Below, in pieces: positions 24,757-35,156 of a DNA stretch of 64,000 nucleotides. The position numbers and the translations under genes were made by a program. Under the pieces are notes generated by a model. That model was given only the letters and a program-made list of their open reading frames with translations. It was not told where the DNA came from and ran no database searches. The stretch is from Lycium barbarum (taxonomy: Eukaryota > Streptophyta > Magnoliopsida > Solanales > Solanaceae): the NCBI RefSeq assembly GCF_019175385.1, contig NC_083340.1, positions 22,580,336-22,644,335 of the forward strand, read 5' to 3'. Every line of letters starts with the position of its first letter. The first letter of the stretch is position 1.

Positions 24757-24766
24757 TTATATATAC
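24757..24766 (-). promoter_or_regulatory. LTR TATA box (minus) of LARD-like element 2
   Basis: Plus CTTATATATAC reads GTATATATAAG on minus. No GC-rich palindrome cluster is visible upstream, unlike the other families. Confidence 0.55.
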
Positions 24767-25094
24767 ATTGCTTCCACCAATCAAAGGGAGAACACTTACC
24801 CCCACTTATGGATTGAAACCATTGGCCAAGCCTTGGGTGGGGCCCACACTAGAGCCACACGGCCACATAGAACTTTCAAGACCACTTGTGAAATTTCCTT
24901 TTTGCCCTTAGCCTTCCTCAATATTACCATGAACCATCTTGTGAATTTTCCTTTTTACCCTTAGCCTTTCTCAATATTTCCATACTAATAAACAACTTGT
25001 ATATTAAAATAACTTTGGAAAATAGTCTTGCCCTTAACTTACCACGACTATCTTGAAATATCCGAACGTACAAAATACGGGATATAACAAAAAC

Positions 25095-26385
25095 AATAAA
25101 GCAGATGCATTGGCCAACTTAGGTTCATCGGTAGAGACGAAAGAATTCAGTTCTGGCACGGTCGTTCAGTTGATGAACTCGGCTGTAGAAAATGGTCACG
25201 CCAAGATAAATACAATGAGCTTGACATGGGATTAGCACAATAAATACATAGATTAGTTATGAGAAGGGAAGCTCCCAACAGAGCCTAAGGAATCGAGGTC
25301 TCTTCGAACAAAAGCTACGAGATTCTGCTTGGTCGATGATCAATTGTATCGCCGATCATTCTACGGACCTTTGGCTAAGTGCTTAGGGCCCGGAGAAAAA
25401 GATTATGTGATGCGGGAGGTTCACGAAGGAACCTGCGATAATCATTTGGGGGCCGAAGCCTTGGTCCGAAAGATAATCAGAACAGGGTATTACTGGAAAA
25501 AGATAGAGGAGGGCGCAAAGAATTTTGTTCGAAAATGTAATGGGTGCCAAAAGCACGCACCGATGATACACCAGCCGGAGGAGTTGCTGCATCTGGTGTT
25601 ATCCCCTTGGTCATTCATGAAATGGGCGATGGACATTATCGGCCCTTTGCCATGGGCTCCAGGTAAGGCTCGGTTCGTTTTATTTATGACTGACTATTTT
25701 TTCAAATGGATTGAAGCATAGGCCTTCGAGAAAGTCAGACAGAAGGAAGTTATTACCTTCATTTGGGATCATATCGTTTGTCGGTTCGGCATTCCTGCCG
25801 AGACAACTTGCGACAACAGTCGACAGTTCATAGGTAATAAGGTTAATGACTCCCTCGAAGGATTGAAGATTAAGAAGATTTTTTCAACTCCGTATCACCC
25901 GAGTGTAAACGGATAGGCAGAGTCGACGAATAAGACCATAATTCAAAATCTAAGGAAACGACTAGAGTCGTCAAAACACAAGTGGAAGGAAGTTTTGCCG
26001 AAGGTACTATGGGCCTACAGAATGACATCAAAGTCGAGCACTAGAAAAACACCGTTTTCCCTAGTTTATGAGGCTGAGGCTTTAATTCCTGTAGAAGTTG
26101 GGGAACCAAGCCTAAGGTTCCGGTATGCGATGATTGAGTCAAATGAATAGGCTATGGCCGTGAAGCTTGACTTAACAGACGAACTGCGTGAGAATGTGCT
26201 GGTCCGTTTAGCAGCTCAAAAACAACGGATGGAGAAATATTATAATCGAAGAACGAACCTTTGGCATTTCCAAATTGGGGACTCAGTGCTTCGAAAAATT
26301 ACCCTGCATATTAAGAATCCCGATGATGGAAAACGGGGCCGAACTGGGAAGGACCTTATAAAGTAATCAGAATATCCGGCAAGGG
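25095..26385 (+). pseudogene. Tat integrase, degenerate
   Basis: Continues the Tat pol after the LARD-like insertion. End of the second RNase H (KADALANLG), then an integrase zinc-binding region with CNGCQKHAP. The catalytic triad contexts are AMDIIGPLPW (D), CDNSRQFIG (D) and AESTNKTII (E). A C-terminal part with YYNRRTNLWHFQIGDSVLRK follows. Stops interrupt it at about 25231, 25720, 25915 and 26148; several look like CAG to TAG changes. Would have inserted the cDNA into the genome; this copy is dead. Confidence 0.78.
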
Positions 26386-27530
26386 TTCGTACCAATTAGA
26401 GACTGGAGATGGCCAACAACTGCACAACAACTAGAACGTGGCACACTTGAAAAATATTATTGCTAATGTGTGAGCTACTAACCCTTTGTGAATTTCAATA
26501 ATTCTCACATTTTCTTTGTAGGGTCAGACCGGAACAAAATCTGAAGATAGTAGAATTAGGTCTGAAAACACGCGTTGCGCTTTTTTTTCTTAGCTCGATT
26601 TTATCCTGAAGTGGGTTTTTCGGTAAGGTTTTTAATGAGGAAATAAGTACAACATGTTACCTTAAGTATTGAAGAACAAGGCTAAGTGTCGTGAACTCAA
26701 AGACCAGCTAAGTACTGGGGACTGGATATTCAATAACATCGTTTACTATAGTGTTTCTCCGCTCATACTTCACGAACAAACACTAGGGACTATGATACCC
26801 TCGTTAGGAACAACAAGACTGAAGAAAGATCAAAAAAGGAAAGTAAGAAGTAAAGTTAAAGTAGAAACAATTTTTGTTTTCTTTGTAAAGACCGAACCCT
26901 CTTCATTAGTTTTCGATTGTAAGGGCTAAATGATCGTATGAATCGTGCCTAGATAGTGTTGCTATGGCAAAAGCAGAAGAGGTCCGACGAAGTCCTCAGA
27001 CTTTATACGAAACAAATATTTGGAATGTGAAGAAAAATACTTCGGTAAAAGTACGTTGCAAATGTGCCTTTTACGAATGTTACCAAGAGTAACTATTTAA
27101 TAAAGCCCATGAGCTACCCTCAACTGGGGATTGCCGTCACAAAATAGACGAAGGTGCTAAGGTTATAATTAACCGAGCCCAACTTACAAAGAATTCAAAC
27201 AGTCAAAAAAAGGTCGAATAATTAAAGATCTCAACTTAAATGCCCTAGGTGATTCGGAGATGTCCGAATTCACAAAGCATAAAAAAAGGCTCCCGCGGAC
27301 AAGCCATCAATAAGTTATCGGTCGAACAGGAACCGATTAAAGTAAAGCCCAAAACTCAAAAGTTAAGTTGGCTTGATTTTCTAAGAGAAAGTTGTTAAGG
27401 GATTAAGGTCAAACCTCAGCCCTTTTTTACGAAACAATATCAATACGAAACAGTATCATAAATTCTATCTGAGTTAAAGATCCGTTTGAAGAAATACTAG
27501 CAAAAGAAAAGCCCATACAAATTCCAAATA
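26386..27530 (+). other. Tat 3' non-coding spacer
   Basis: Between integrase and the antisense ORF. Contains one 86-codon frame (26669-26929) with no recognisable features. No terminator or repeat identified. Confidence 0.5.
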
Positions 27531-28230
27531 TTTTATATAGCATCGGGTGACAGTGGCCTCTAACTCACGGATCTTGGTGGCATATTCGGAATTTCCTCGG
27601 TCAAGCTTCTTGTTATCCTCTTCTAGGACTTTGTTCTTTTTAGTTGTATCATCGAGCTCATTTTTCAACAGAATATTCTCCTTCTTGGTTGCTTTGAGCT
27701 CAGCTTGGAGGGTTGGAGGAGCAACGACTTGGCTCAGTTGATCTTCCTTTTGTTGGAAGAGAAGTTTGAACTTCTCAGTCTCTCGGCCCTAGGCATCTAA
27801 TTGGGCTCGTAAATCATCTATCTCGTGCTGAGCTTGAAGAAAACCTTCGTAAGCACGACAACTTGCAAAAATAAAGTGAACAAGGTTATAGATCGGTAAA
27901 CAGTGAAAGTTACACCAAATAAATTGAAACTTATTGGAAGAAGGGAGAAAGAGTGTTCACCCAGTTTCCAGTATGCATACCCTCGTTGAGAAGGCACTGT
28001 CATGGGAGTCCGTCCATCTTCCCTTTGTCGGACTCCGAAATGAGAGGTCGTAGATAACTGGCCACCTCACAGGTGAGACAAAAAATTGCAATCTTCAGGA
28101 ACGGTGACCATGTTCGACCTGGTCCTCCTCGGCTCTGCACTTAGAGACGGAAAGATATCTATGAGTCGAGACCTCGAGTAACAGTGACGACGAGCGAGCG
28201 GAAATAAAAGGGGTTGACAACCAAGTATTT
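27531..28230 (-). pseudogene. Antisense ORF of the Tat element, C-terminal coiled-coil part
   Basis: Read on minus, about 27850 to 27541 encodes a charged heptad-rich segment (AELKATKKENILLKNELDD, then KKNKVLEEDNKKLDRGNSEY and ATKIRELEATVTRC), a predicted coiled coil. A partly open stretch precedes it (about 28230-28010). It is the downstream part of the antisense gene whose 5' end is at 37881. The middle was lost or split when the Tekay derivative inserted. One in-frame stop (about 27790) is visible. Antisense ORFs at this position are known from Tat/Retand elements; function unknown. Confidence 0.55.
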
Positions 28231-29039
28231 ACGAGTAACAGTGACCAAATTGTTCCCAGCACCGTGGGAATTTTGAAATCTAAGATGGAAAATAGTTGTA
28301 TGTACAGGTGAAAGTTGGATATCAAGGTTACATAATAAGAATTTGTATATACGGAATGGCAAACTGGCCATCATTATGGTAAGTTATGGTAAGTATAGCA
28401 AGGAAATGGGTTGAATGTATATATATTGTAGATAAGTGCAGTTAGAAAGTGTGCACAGAAGAAGCTAAAGGAATCATTGATGGTAAGCAGAATATATGTT
28501 AGACATAGTATGAATGTTGCAGGTGTGTTTGAAGCCTGCAGTTAAAGATTGAAAGGGAAAATAAACAAGAAGGTGTGACAGGTACAGTTTGAGTTGGATA
28601 CACGAGGTAAGTTCATCATTTTCATCCTGTGACTGATATGGGAAGCCCTGTGCGGCTACGATACGATATAATATATATGTGTATGTTGGCCCTGTGAGGC
28701 ATTATTGGTATTTCCTGCGTGCAGGTTTTGGGATAGTGAGAAATACAGAGGAAACACTGCCAAAATTTTCCTAGAAATAAAAAGAGAATGAGATACAAAT
28801 TCGTAATATTCTTGAAAGGTCGTGTCGATAGTGATAATAAGATTTGACTAAGTTGTGGGTACGACCGACTTCGAGAAATAAGTTAACCGTTAAATTGATG
28901 GTAATTGTTATATCTCGTATTTTTGCATATTCGGGAAATTCAAAAATAATTTTGACTTGTAAGAAATAAGGCCACATTTTGATTTTATTTAATATATATG
29001 TGTTGTTCATGAAATATTGATGCGGAAATAACGAGGAAG

Positions 29040-29635
29040 GCCAAAGGGCCAATACAGCGCGAACGCTCCCCCACGTGGCGCGAACGCGTTGAAAACAAAT
29101 CTGAAAATCAAGTTCGGAATGAAGGTTGTGTTATGAGAAGGTAATAATAACATATATATGACATTTGGAGACCATATGGTATAAATTAGTTCACGTGTTA
29201 TATGATGAAAAGCCCTCGTTGCTGCAAGCCAAGTGGGGCCCACATATCGGAGTTTTATAAAGGACCTATGATGATATATATGAATAGTATATGGAAAGTT
29301 GAGTAAGTCTTAAGAAGGACCCATAAGCCAAAAATGAGTGTAGACCCTCCAAAGGGACGATTTAAGAAAACGTTTTTGGGTGATCCGCCTTGGAGGGGAA
29401 AAATCGGAATTATAAGTTTGGAATTTTGGAAAACCCCCAGAAATAAAAGTTGTAGATAGTTGAATTATCTTTCCAACCATAGGTCGTGAGCCCTCATACG
29501 ATATCGTGATCAAGAGTTATGACCATTTTACTGAACGAAGGTCCAGTCAGAAAAGCTAACTCAGTGTGAACGCGCAGAAGGAATTTATTTAACTCTGCGC
29601 GAACACGCCCACAGGGGCCGCGAACGCGCAGAAGG
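29040..29635. repeat. GC-rich palindromes, CGCGAACGCG type
   Basis: CGCG-AA-CGCG at 29079-29088 and 29619-29628, with partial copies (GCGCGAACGC, GAACGCGCAGAAGGAATTT twice at about 29570 and 29622). The last lies ~40 bp before the TATA box. Confidence 0.7.
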
Positions 29636-29669
29636 AATTTTATGTCGGTTCCAGCAGAACCAAAAACGA

Positions 29670-29679
29670 CTATAAAAAG
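29670..29679 (+). promoter_or_regulatory. TATA box of the solo LTR
   Basis: CTATAAAAAGG, ~40 bp after the palindrome cluster; a likely Pol II start follows near the CATTTTCAGCC region. Confidence 0.65.
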
Positions 29680-30726
29680 GGGGAGACCCCCTCATTTTCA
29701 GCCAAAACCCACGAATCTAGAGAGTTCTCCCCAACTCCCCAAACCAATTTTTTGCCCAACCCAGGTATAATTTTCCAATTCCAGTCCGGATAGCGTATAG
29801 TTTTTACTGCAGAATCGTATAGCAGGCGTGTGGTGGCCTAAAATTAGCGTAAAAAGGTGGAGACACAGCAATATTAAAGCGAGAAAGGTATGAATCTATT
29901 CCTATTTGTGTTAATACTAGTTTATTTACGAAGAAGACGCGATTAAATAATTGTATAATGAGTTAATTAGTTGTGGAAAGTTGGAAAACAGCGTGTGGGC
30001 TGTTTTATGAAATATTTTGATATGGAAAAGGATATTATTGATGTTGGTATTGTTGTTGTGTCGTTGGCTGCTGAATTAAAAATTCGGGCTAGGCATATAA
30101 ACAGGGAAGATGCTGCCCAAATTTCTGTAGAAAAGTGTTAACTTAAGATTCAATTCCTAAAGGCTTATAGTTAACATTTGGTAATTGTGACCAATCGTAG
30201 ATTTTGGAGGAAACCGGATTTGAGTTTGGACAAGTGAAAAAGGCAAATAAGGTATGTAAGGCTTCACTTTTCCTTCTTTTGGCATATCTTAGACATATTA
30301 AGTTTGGATACGAGCCTCGGGGACGATTCTATTCCTAGAAATCCGAGTTTGAATTTGACCCCTTTTCATTCAATAGAATTGAACTAAGTTCTACACGCCT
30401 TGTTGAAATAATTGCATAAACACCTATAACTTGCCCAAATGGAACCGAATGACACTAAGACCTTCATAAGTGACTCCATGAAGCTTAATGTACGTAATTT
30501 GTGTACGCCACCTCTGTTGACCCGGGGTGGGTTCACTATTCCCGAACCCTCTCCTATTGTTCCATTTGACTTATTCCCGTACGATAATTAAAGGAAATTT
30601 TTTGTTATTGTTCCGACTACTAAACGATGGTTGTTTTAACTATTCCGTTGAGTTCTATGATATATTTGGACTTGTACAAACGGTCTCGAAAGGTTTTGCT
30701 TTGATATAAGTCCGTCAGATACTGTG

Positions 30727-31265
30727 CCATGTACATATATTCTGACATTCGATGATATGATATGATATGATATGTGCACATTCTGATATGTTATGATATG
30801 TTACGGAGATATTTCCTACTCTGGAGTTATGCTGTGTTGTGGCGCCAGTGACGGGGTGGCGACCACGTTCTGCTCACCGAGTCCCATGACGGGGCCGGAT
30901 ATGGCATATGTTTTGACATGCATTGATAGTTCTGTCCACCGCGTCCCTCACGGAAGGGCCGGGATCTGTTATACGCACATATACGACATACGATCCTGAT
31001 ATGCACGGTTTGTGTTTGGAAAGTAATTTCTCTAACGTTTTGTATCCTCTGTACTTCTTCTGACATATGATATTGATATGCATGATCTGTGTCTGGAAAA
31101 ACAAGTATTCTGACATTCTGGATCCGTACTTCTTCTGACATACGGCTTCGGCTTATATGACCTGTGTTCGGGAAACAATCATTCTAATATTCTGAGTCTG
31201 CACTTTTCTGACATACGACATCTGCTTACATGATTAGTAATCGGGAAATAACGCTTTGATAATTT
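30727..31265. repeat. Tandem array with stem-loops in the solo LTR
   Basis: Two CACCGAGTCCC-type units (30871-30900, 30934-30965), then about four ~65-70 bp units with TCTGACATACGA and TGTGTTTGGAAA phrases. Directly upstream of the paired hairpin. Confidence 0.7.
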
Positions 31266-31799
31266 GGATAATGTGTTTACCTTTGTACTGTTGATCCGGT
31301 ATGTTCTGTTTTCTGTATTTCATGCTTTACATACTCAGTACATATTCCGTGCTGACCCCTCTTCTTCGGGGGCTGCGTTTCATGCCGCGCAGGTACACCC
31401 AGATGATATGAAGTTATTATAGAGGATGTTCCGGCAGAGTTGACAAGCTCCATTTGCTCCTGGAGTGCTGCCGAGTCAGAGTTTATACGTATATTTTTCT
31501 CGATTGATGTTAGAGACTTTGCAGACAGAGTCGTGGGTATAGTATGTCAGTCGTGTAAGCGGTTTCATCAGCCGATATGTCCTTCTGTATTATGTGTAAA
31601 ATTTGGTATAATCACAGATTCTGTTTGATTTGTAAAGCACCAGGAAAGAATATTTTGAGAGCGTGTTATGTATGTCATTTTTATTTGATTTAAAAGCCTA
31701 ATAAGATTTTGTATGTCCCAAAGGTCTGTGGGTTCGCTCGGCTCCGGATGTGGGGCCGGTGCCCATCACACCCTAGCGGAATTGGGGTGTGACAGTAAT

Positions 31800-33985
31800 A
31801 GTGATTATGAGATCGATATCAATATGGTAAAAAGGGAAATGCTAGGGTAAGTTGGAAGGGCTTGTGATACTAAAAGATGATTTAGAAAAGGCTGGCAAAT
31901 CTTAATAGGGTGCTATATTATGGTATCAACTGAATCGACAAGCAAGGGTAAATTACGACGAGTTTATAGTTAGAAGAAGTAATAGTATGATTGAGACAAG
32001 AGTACAAAGAAAGAAGAATTGTCATGAATATGAATGTATTGATGAAACAGCTTATGAGGTATTAAGGATAAGATTAACCAGAAAGGATAAAAGGTTAAGA
32101 AGTGTTACACTATAGGATTGATTACGACCAGAATATAATGTGAATATAATAAGGACTGTTATGAAAATGAGTAAAGTCTGGTAGGGAAGTGACCAAAAGA
32201 GATGACGTGATCTATGCGACTAAAGTATAAAAGCAAATGTGAAATGGAAAGATAAGGTATAGAACAAATAAGAAAGACTTACAAAGTCCTTTAGGGAAAG
32301 TTCAGAATGGAGATTATGTGATAACGAAAACGAAAGCGAGCACAAGAAAAGGAGGAGTTAACTGAAAGAAGGAAATAAGAAAGAAGCGAGCGAGATAGCA
32401 GCGCAGCTGAGAACACGAGTAATACAAGTGATAGAGTTGTGAAAGACCAAACTATAGAAAGATGAGCAACGAAGCAGAATGAGTGCCAGAAAGTGACTGG
32501 TATGATAAAAGCAAATAGGGATGAACAGAATACGTTTTGAATGAAAAGGGGGTTATGTAGAAGTAGTGTTTTCCGAAGAATATAGAGGTAGCATAAGATT
32601 CCTCGTTCACGGAATAAAAGATGGACATAGACTGGAGAAATGGTAAGGGAATTCTAAAGGAAACACCTAAGATAGACGTGATTAATTGATGCGAGTATAG
32701 AACAAAAGGGAAATATATAGTTATGAACTTAAAGGTGTAGTATGACGACAAGGTGATAAGATAAGATTGTCATTAAGATGAACTCGATATGATTTTGAGT
32801 AAGTTAGAAGTCAGTGTTGGGTACACAACAAGAGTAAAAGAGCATAAGGCATAAAGGAGTGTTGCATATATATGACTTTACCTCAAAAACAGTGAAGTCC
32901 ATAAAGGACAAGAACTGTAGGCCGGAGGAACAAATAATGCAAGGTAAATTTGTTGCAGGAAATAGACGATACAGGTTAGGAAAAATAACTTTACAAGAGA
33001 GCCTTGGATACTTATCATCGGAATATAGGTGATTGAGAACTTGGAATGACTACAAGTACTAGTTAATTATGGATTGGAGTAAGTGGAATGTGGCCTTGGG
33101 TGAATTGCTACATTGATTATATTACTCGAGTACAAATTATCAAATAAGATTTTGTACTATATATCGAAAGGTTCTCGTCGCTTCCTGACTTTGATTAAGG
33201 TTTCGTACGTGGATAAGCAAGTTATAAGTTATAGAGAAAGACGTGAGTATGGTACAGTATACCAAGTGAGTTAAAAAAAGGATCGAGTGAATTTGAGATT
33301 AGGAATAGGGACATAGAGCGGAATATAAATGGATAATAGTATAAGTACACCCTCAAGGGGGGAAGCGGACAAAGAGAAATGCAAGTATAAGATGGAAAGA
33401 ATTGACGCTACAATATATTTGATATGGATACTTAAATTTTAGGTGAGATCTCTTGCCGAAGCAAGTTAATAAGATCTGAAAACCAACAATCAATGGATCG
33501 AATTCAGGATGGTATTTGAGACAGTGCTGAGAATTATTGGTGAATATTAGGGATAATACGACATTAGAAAATGGATGCTTATGACAAGGAATAATACGAC
33601 AAGGAAATGATAACGGGTAATTTAAGAGATATTATAAAGGATAGCAATGCAATACTGGATTAGAGGTTAAGACGTTGTCAATGGGGTTACTTGCTAATAA
33701 TACTGTAACTTATAAGTAGCAAAGGAGAAAGGATAGGAAATCTCCGATAGTAGGATATGAGAAAATCAAATGGTGAATAAAGGAAGGGAAGGGAGTATGA
33801 CAAGATAGACTGCAACTGAGTTTTAGTACAAATAAATAAGATATGCAAAACAGGATGAACCAAGAGAAGAAAGGACTATGACTAAGATTGGATATACTTT
33901 ATACAAGTTGTACAAGAATAGTTATGCAATCTACGAATATTTGTATGTTAAGAATGAGACCAAGCGTGTACTTGATAAGACGGGT
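31800..33985 (+). other. Purine-rich non-coding interior of the chimeric element
   Basis: 2.2 kb, strongly AG-rich on plus, no open frame with gag, protease or RT features. It occupies the place where an autonomous Tekay element would have its polyprotein. Confidence 0.6.
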
Positions 33986-33989
33986 AAGA

Positions 33990-35034
33990 ATTCAGTAACA
34001 ACAATGTGGGTGTGACAAGGAAAGGTGAAACATGGTTTGAACCAAATTACCGAGACAGGATTAGTACTGAGGACTATGCTGGGTTATACCTCAAGGGGAT
34101 AGTGAGACTTCACGAATTCCCCACAGCTATTCTCTCCGATAGAGGAGCTCAGTTTACAGCTAACTTCTGGAGATCATTCCCGGAAGGATTAGGGACCCAG
34201 GTAAGTCTTAGCACAGTATTCTGCCCTCAGACTGACGGACAGGCCGAGCATACTATTCAAGCAGTACAAGAAATGTTACGGGCCTGCATTATTGATTTCA
34301 GAGGTAGCTAGGACGATCATTTACCACTTATCGAGTTTGTTTATAACAATAGCTACCATTCGAGTATCCAGATGGCACTTTATGAGGCCTTGTATGGGAG
34401 GAAGTACGGGTCACCTATTGGCTGGTTTGATGTTGGTGAGACTAAATTAATAGGCCCAGACATGGTTCAACAGGCTGTTGATAAAGTGAAGCTTATTCAG
34501 GAGAGGTTACTAGCAGCCCAGAATCGACAGAAATCACATGTAGATAATGGACGTCGATACTTAGAATTTCAGGTTGGTGATTGGGTGTTCTTGAAGGTGT
34601 CACCCATGAAGGGTGTCATGAGATTCCGCAAGAAAGGGAAGCTAAGCCCGAAGTACATTGGGCCTTATTAGATTATCCGTAGGGTAGGACGGGTTGTCTA
34701 CGAGTTGGACCTACCGTCTGATTTGGAAGCAGTGCATCCAGTCTTTCACGTGTCAACGTTTCACAAATGTATAGGCGACCCTTCCAGAGTATTTCCCGTG
34801 GATGATATCCAGGTGACGGAGGAGTTATCCTATGAGGGGAAACCTATAGCCATACTTGATCGGCGGGTCAGGAGATTGCGTACCAAGGATATGGCTTCCG
34901 TCAAAATATTATGGCGAAACAACAATAGAGAAGAGATGACCTGGGAAGCCGAAGAGGAGATGAAGAATAAGTACCCTTACTTGTTCCCTACACCTACAGG
35001 TAACTTAAACACCTCACTTGATTATATTGATTAA
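33990..35034 (+). pseudogene. Chromovirus integrase C-terminal half with chromodomain
   Basis: Reads in a single frame with stops at about 34309 and 34669. Retained: second catalytic Asp (ILSDRGAQFTANFW), Glu region (DGQAEHTIQ), then VGDWVFLKVSPMKG and KGKLSPKYIGPY, then a chromodomain (about 34850-34990) with ILDRRVRRLR, VKILWRNNNREEMTWE and KYPYLF. The zinc-binding N-terminus, first catalytic Asp, RT and gag are missing. Chromodomains are known to steer Tekay-type integration to heterochromatin. Confidence 0.85.
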
Positions 35035-35099
35035 TCGATGGAACTATATGTTATAGTGATAAGGAAGACTTCCCCGAAATTTTTATAAGACTTTACAGG

Positions 35100-35156
35100 A
35101 CCAATTCAACATTCGAGGATGAATGTTCTAAAGGGGGGGGGGGGGGGGGGGAAGGA
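35100..35156 (+). promoter_or_regulatory. Polypurine tract region with a 19-G run
   Basis: ATTCGAGGATGAATG precedes a tract of 19 consecutive G (35133-35151) and GAAGGA, then the LTR start TGTTATATCCC. Related elements here have six or seven G. Confidence 0.8.

Larger units (their letters stand above)
19889..25089 (-). mobile_element. Non-coding LTR element (LARD-like) no. 2
   Basis: Starts TGTCACACCC, ends GATATAACA, flanked by TSD AAAAC (19884-19888 and 25090-25094) within the Tat RNase H/integrase frame. Minus orientation: tRNA-Met-type PBS (plus CTCTGATACCA, 22304-22314) abuts the complete LTR at 22318-25089. On the other side only 75 bp of LTR remain (19889-19963, identical to 22318-22392), and the polypurine tract is gone. 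The 2.3-kb interior has no gag or pol but shares the GCCTCACAGGGC block with LARD-like element 1. Confidence 0.87.
22318..25089 (-). repeat. 5' LTR of LARD-like element 2
   Basis: 2772 bp. In transcript order (minus): TATA box 24766-24757, donor-like GGTATGTG (about 24500), AGGTATGTAAGGC (about 23643-23630), a stem-loop array (23235-22914), paired hairpin (22776-22739), end GGTGTGACA. A 191-codon Asn/Thr/His-rich ORF on plus (23609-24184) is low-complexity sequence. Confidence 0.85.
28906..31794 (+). mobile_element. Solo LTR nested in the chimeric element
   Basis: Starts TGTTATATCTCG, ends GGGGTGTGACA, flanked by perfect TSD GTAAT (28901-28905, 31795-31799). 2889 bp with no interior. Its end (GGTGCCCATCACACCCTAGC region) is closely related to the LTR of LARD-like element 2. 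Contains CGCG-AA-CGCG palindromes (29079-29088, 29619-29628), TATA 29670-29679, donor-like AGGTATG sites (about 29886, 30249), a stem-loop and tandem array (about 30727-31265) and the paired hairpin (31335-31371). Confidence 0.9.

Noticed and set aside
26669..26929. 86-codon ORF after the Tat integrase
   Set aside because: No motif, charged C-terminus only, not flanked by recognisable signals; treated as spacer.
30827..31141. Minus-strand 80-104 codon ORFs in the nested solo LTR
   Set aside because: Translation of the tandem array; repeated peptides follow the DNA repeat, not a protein.
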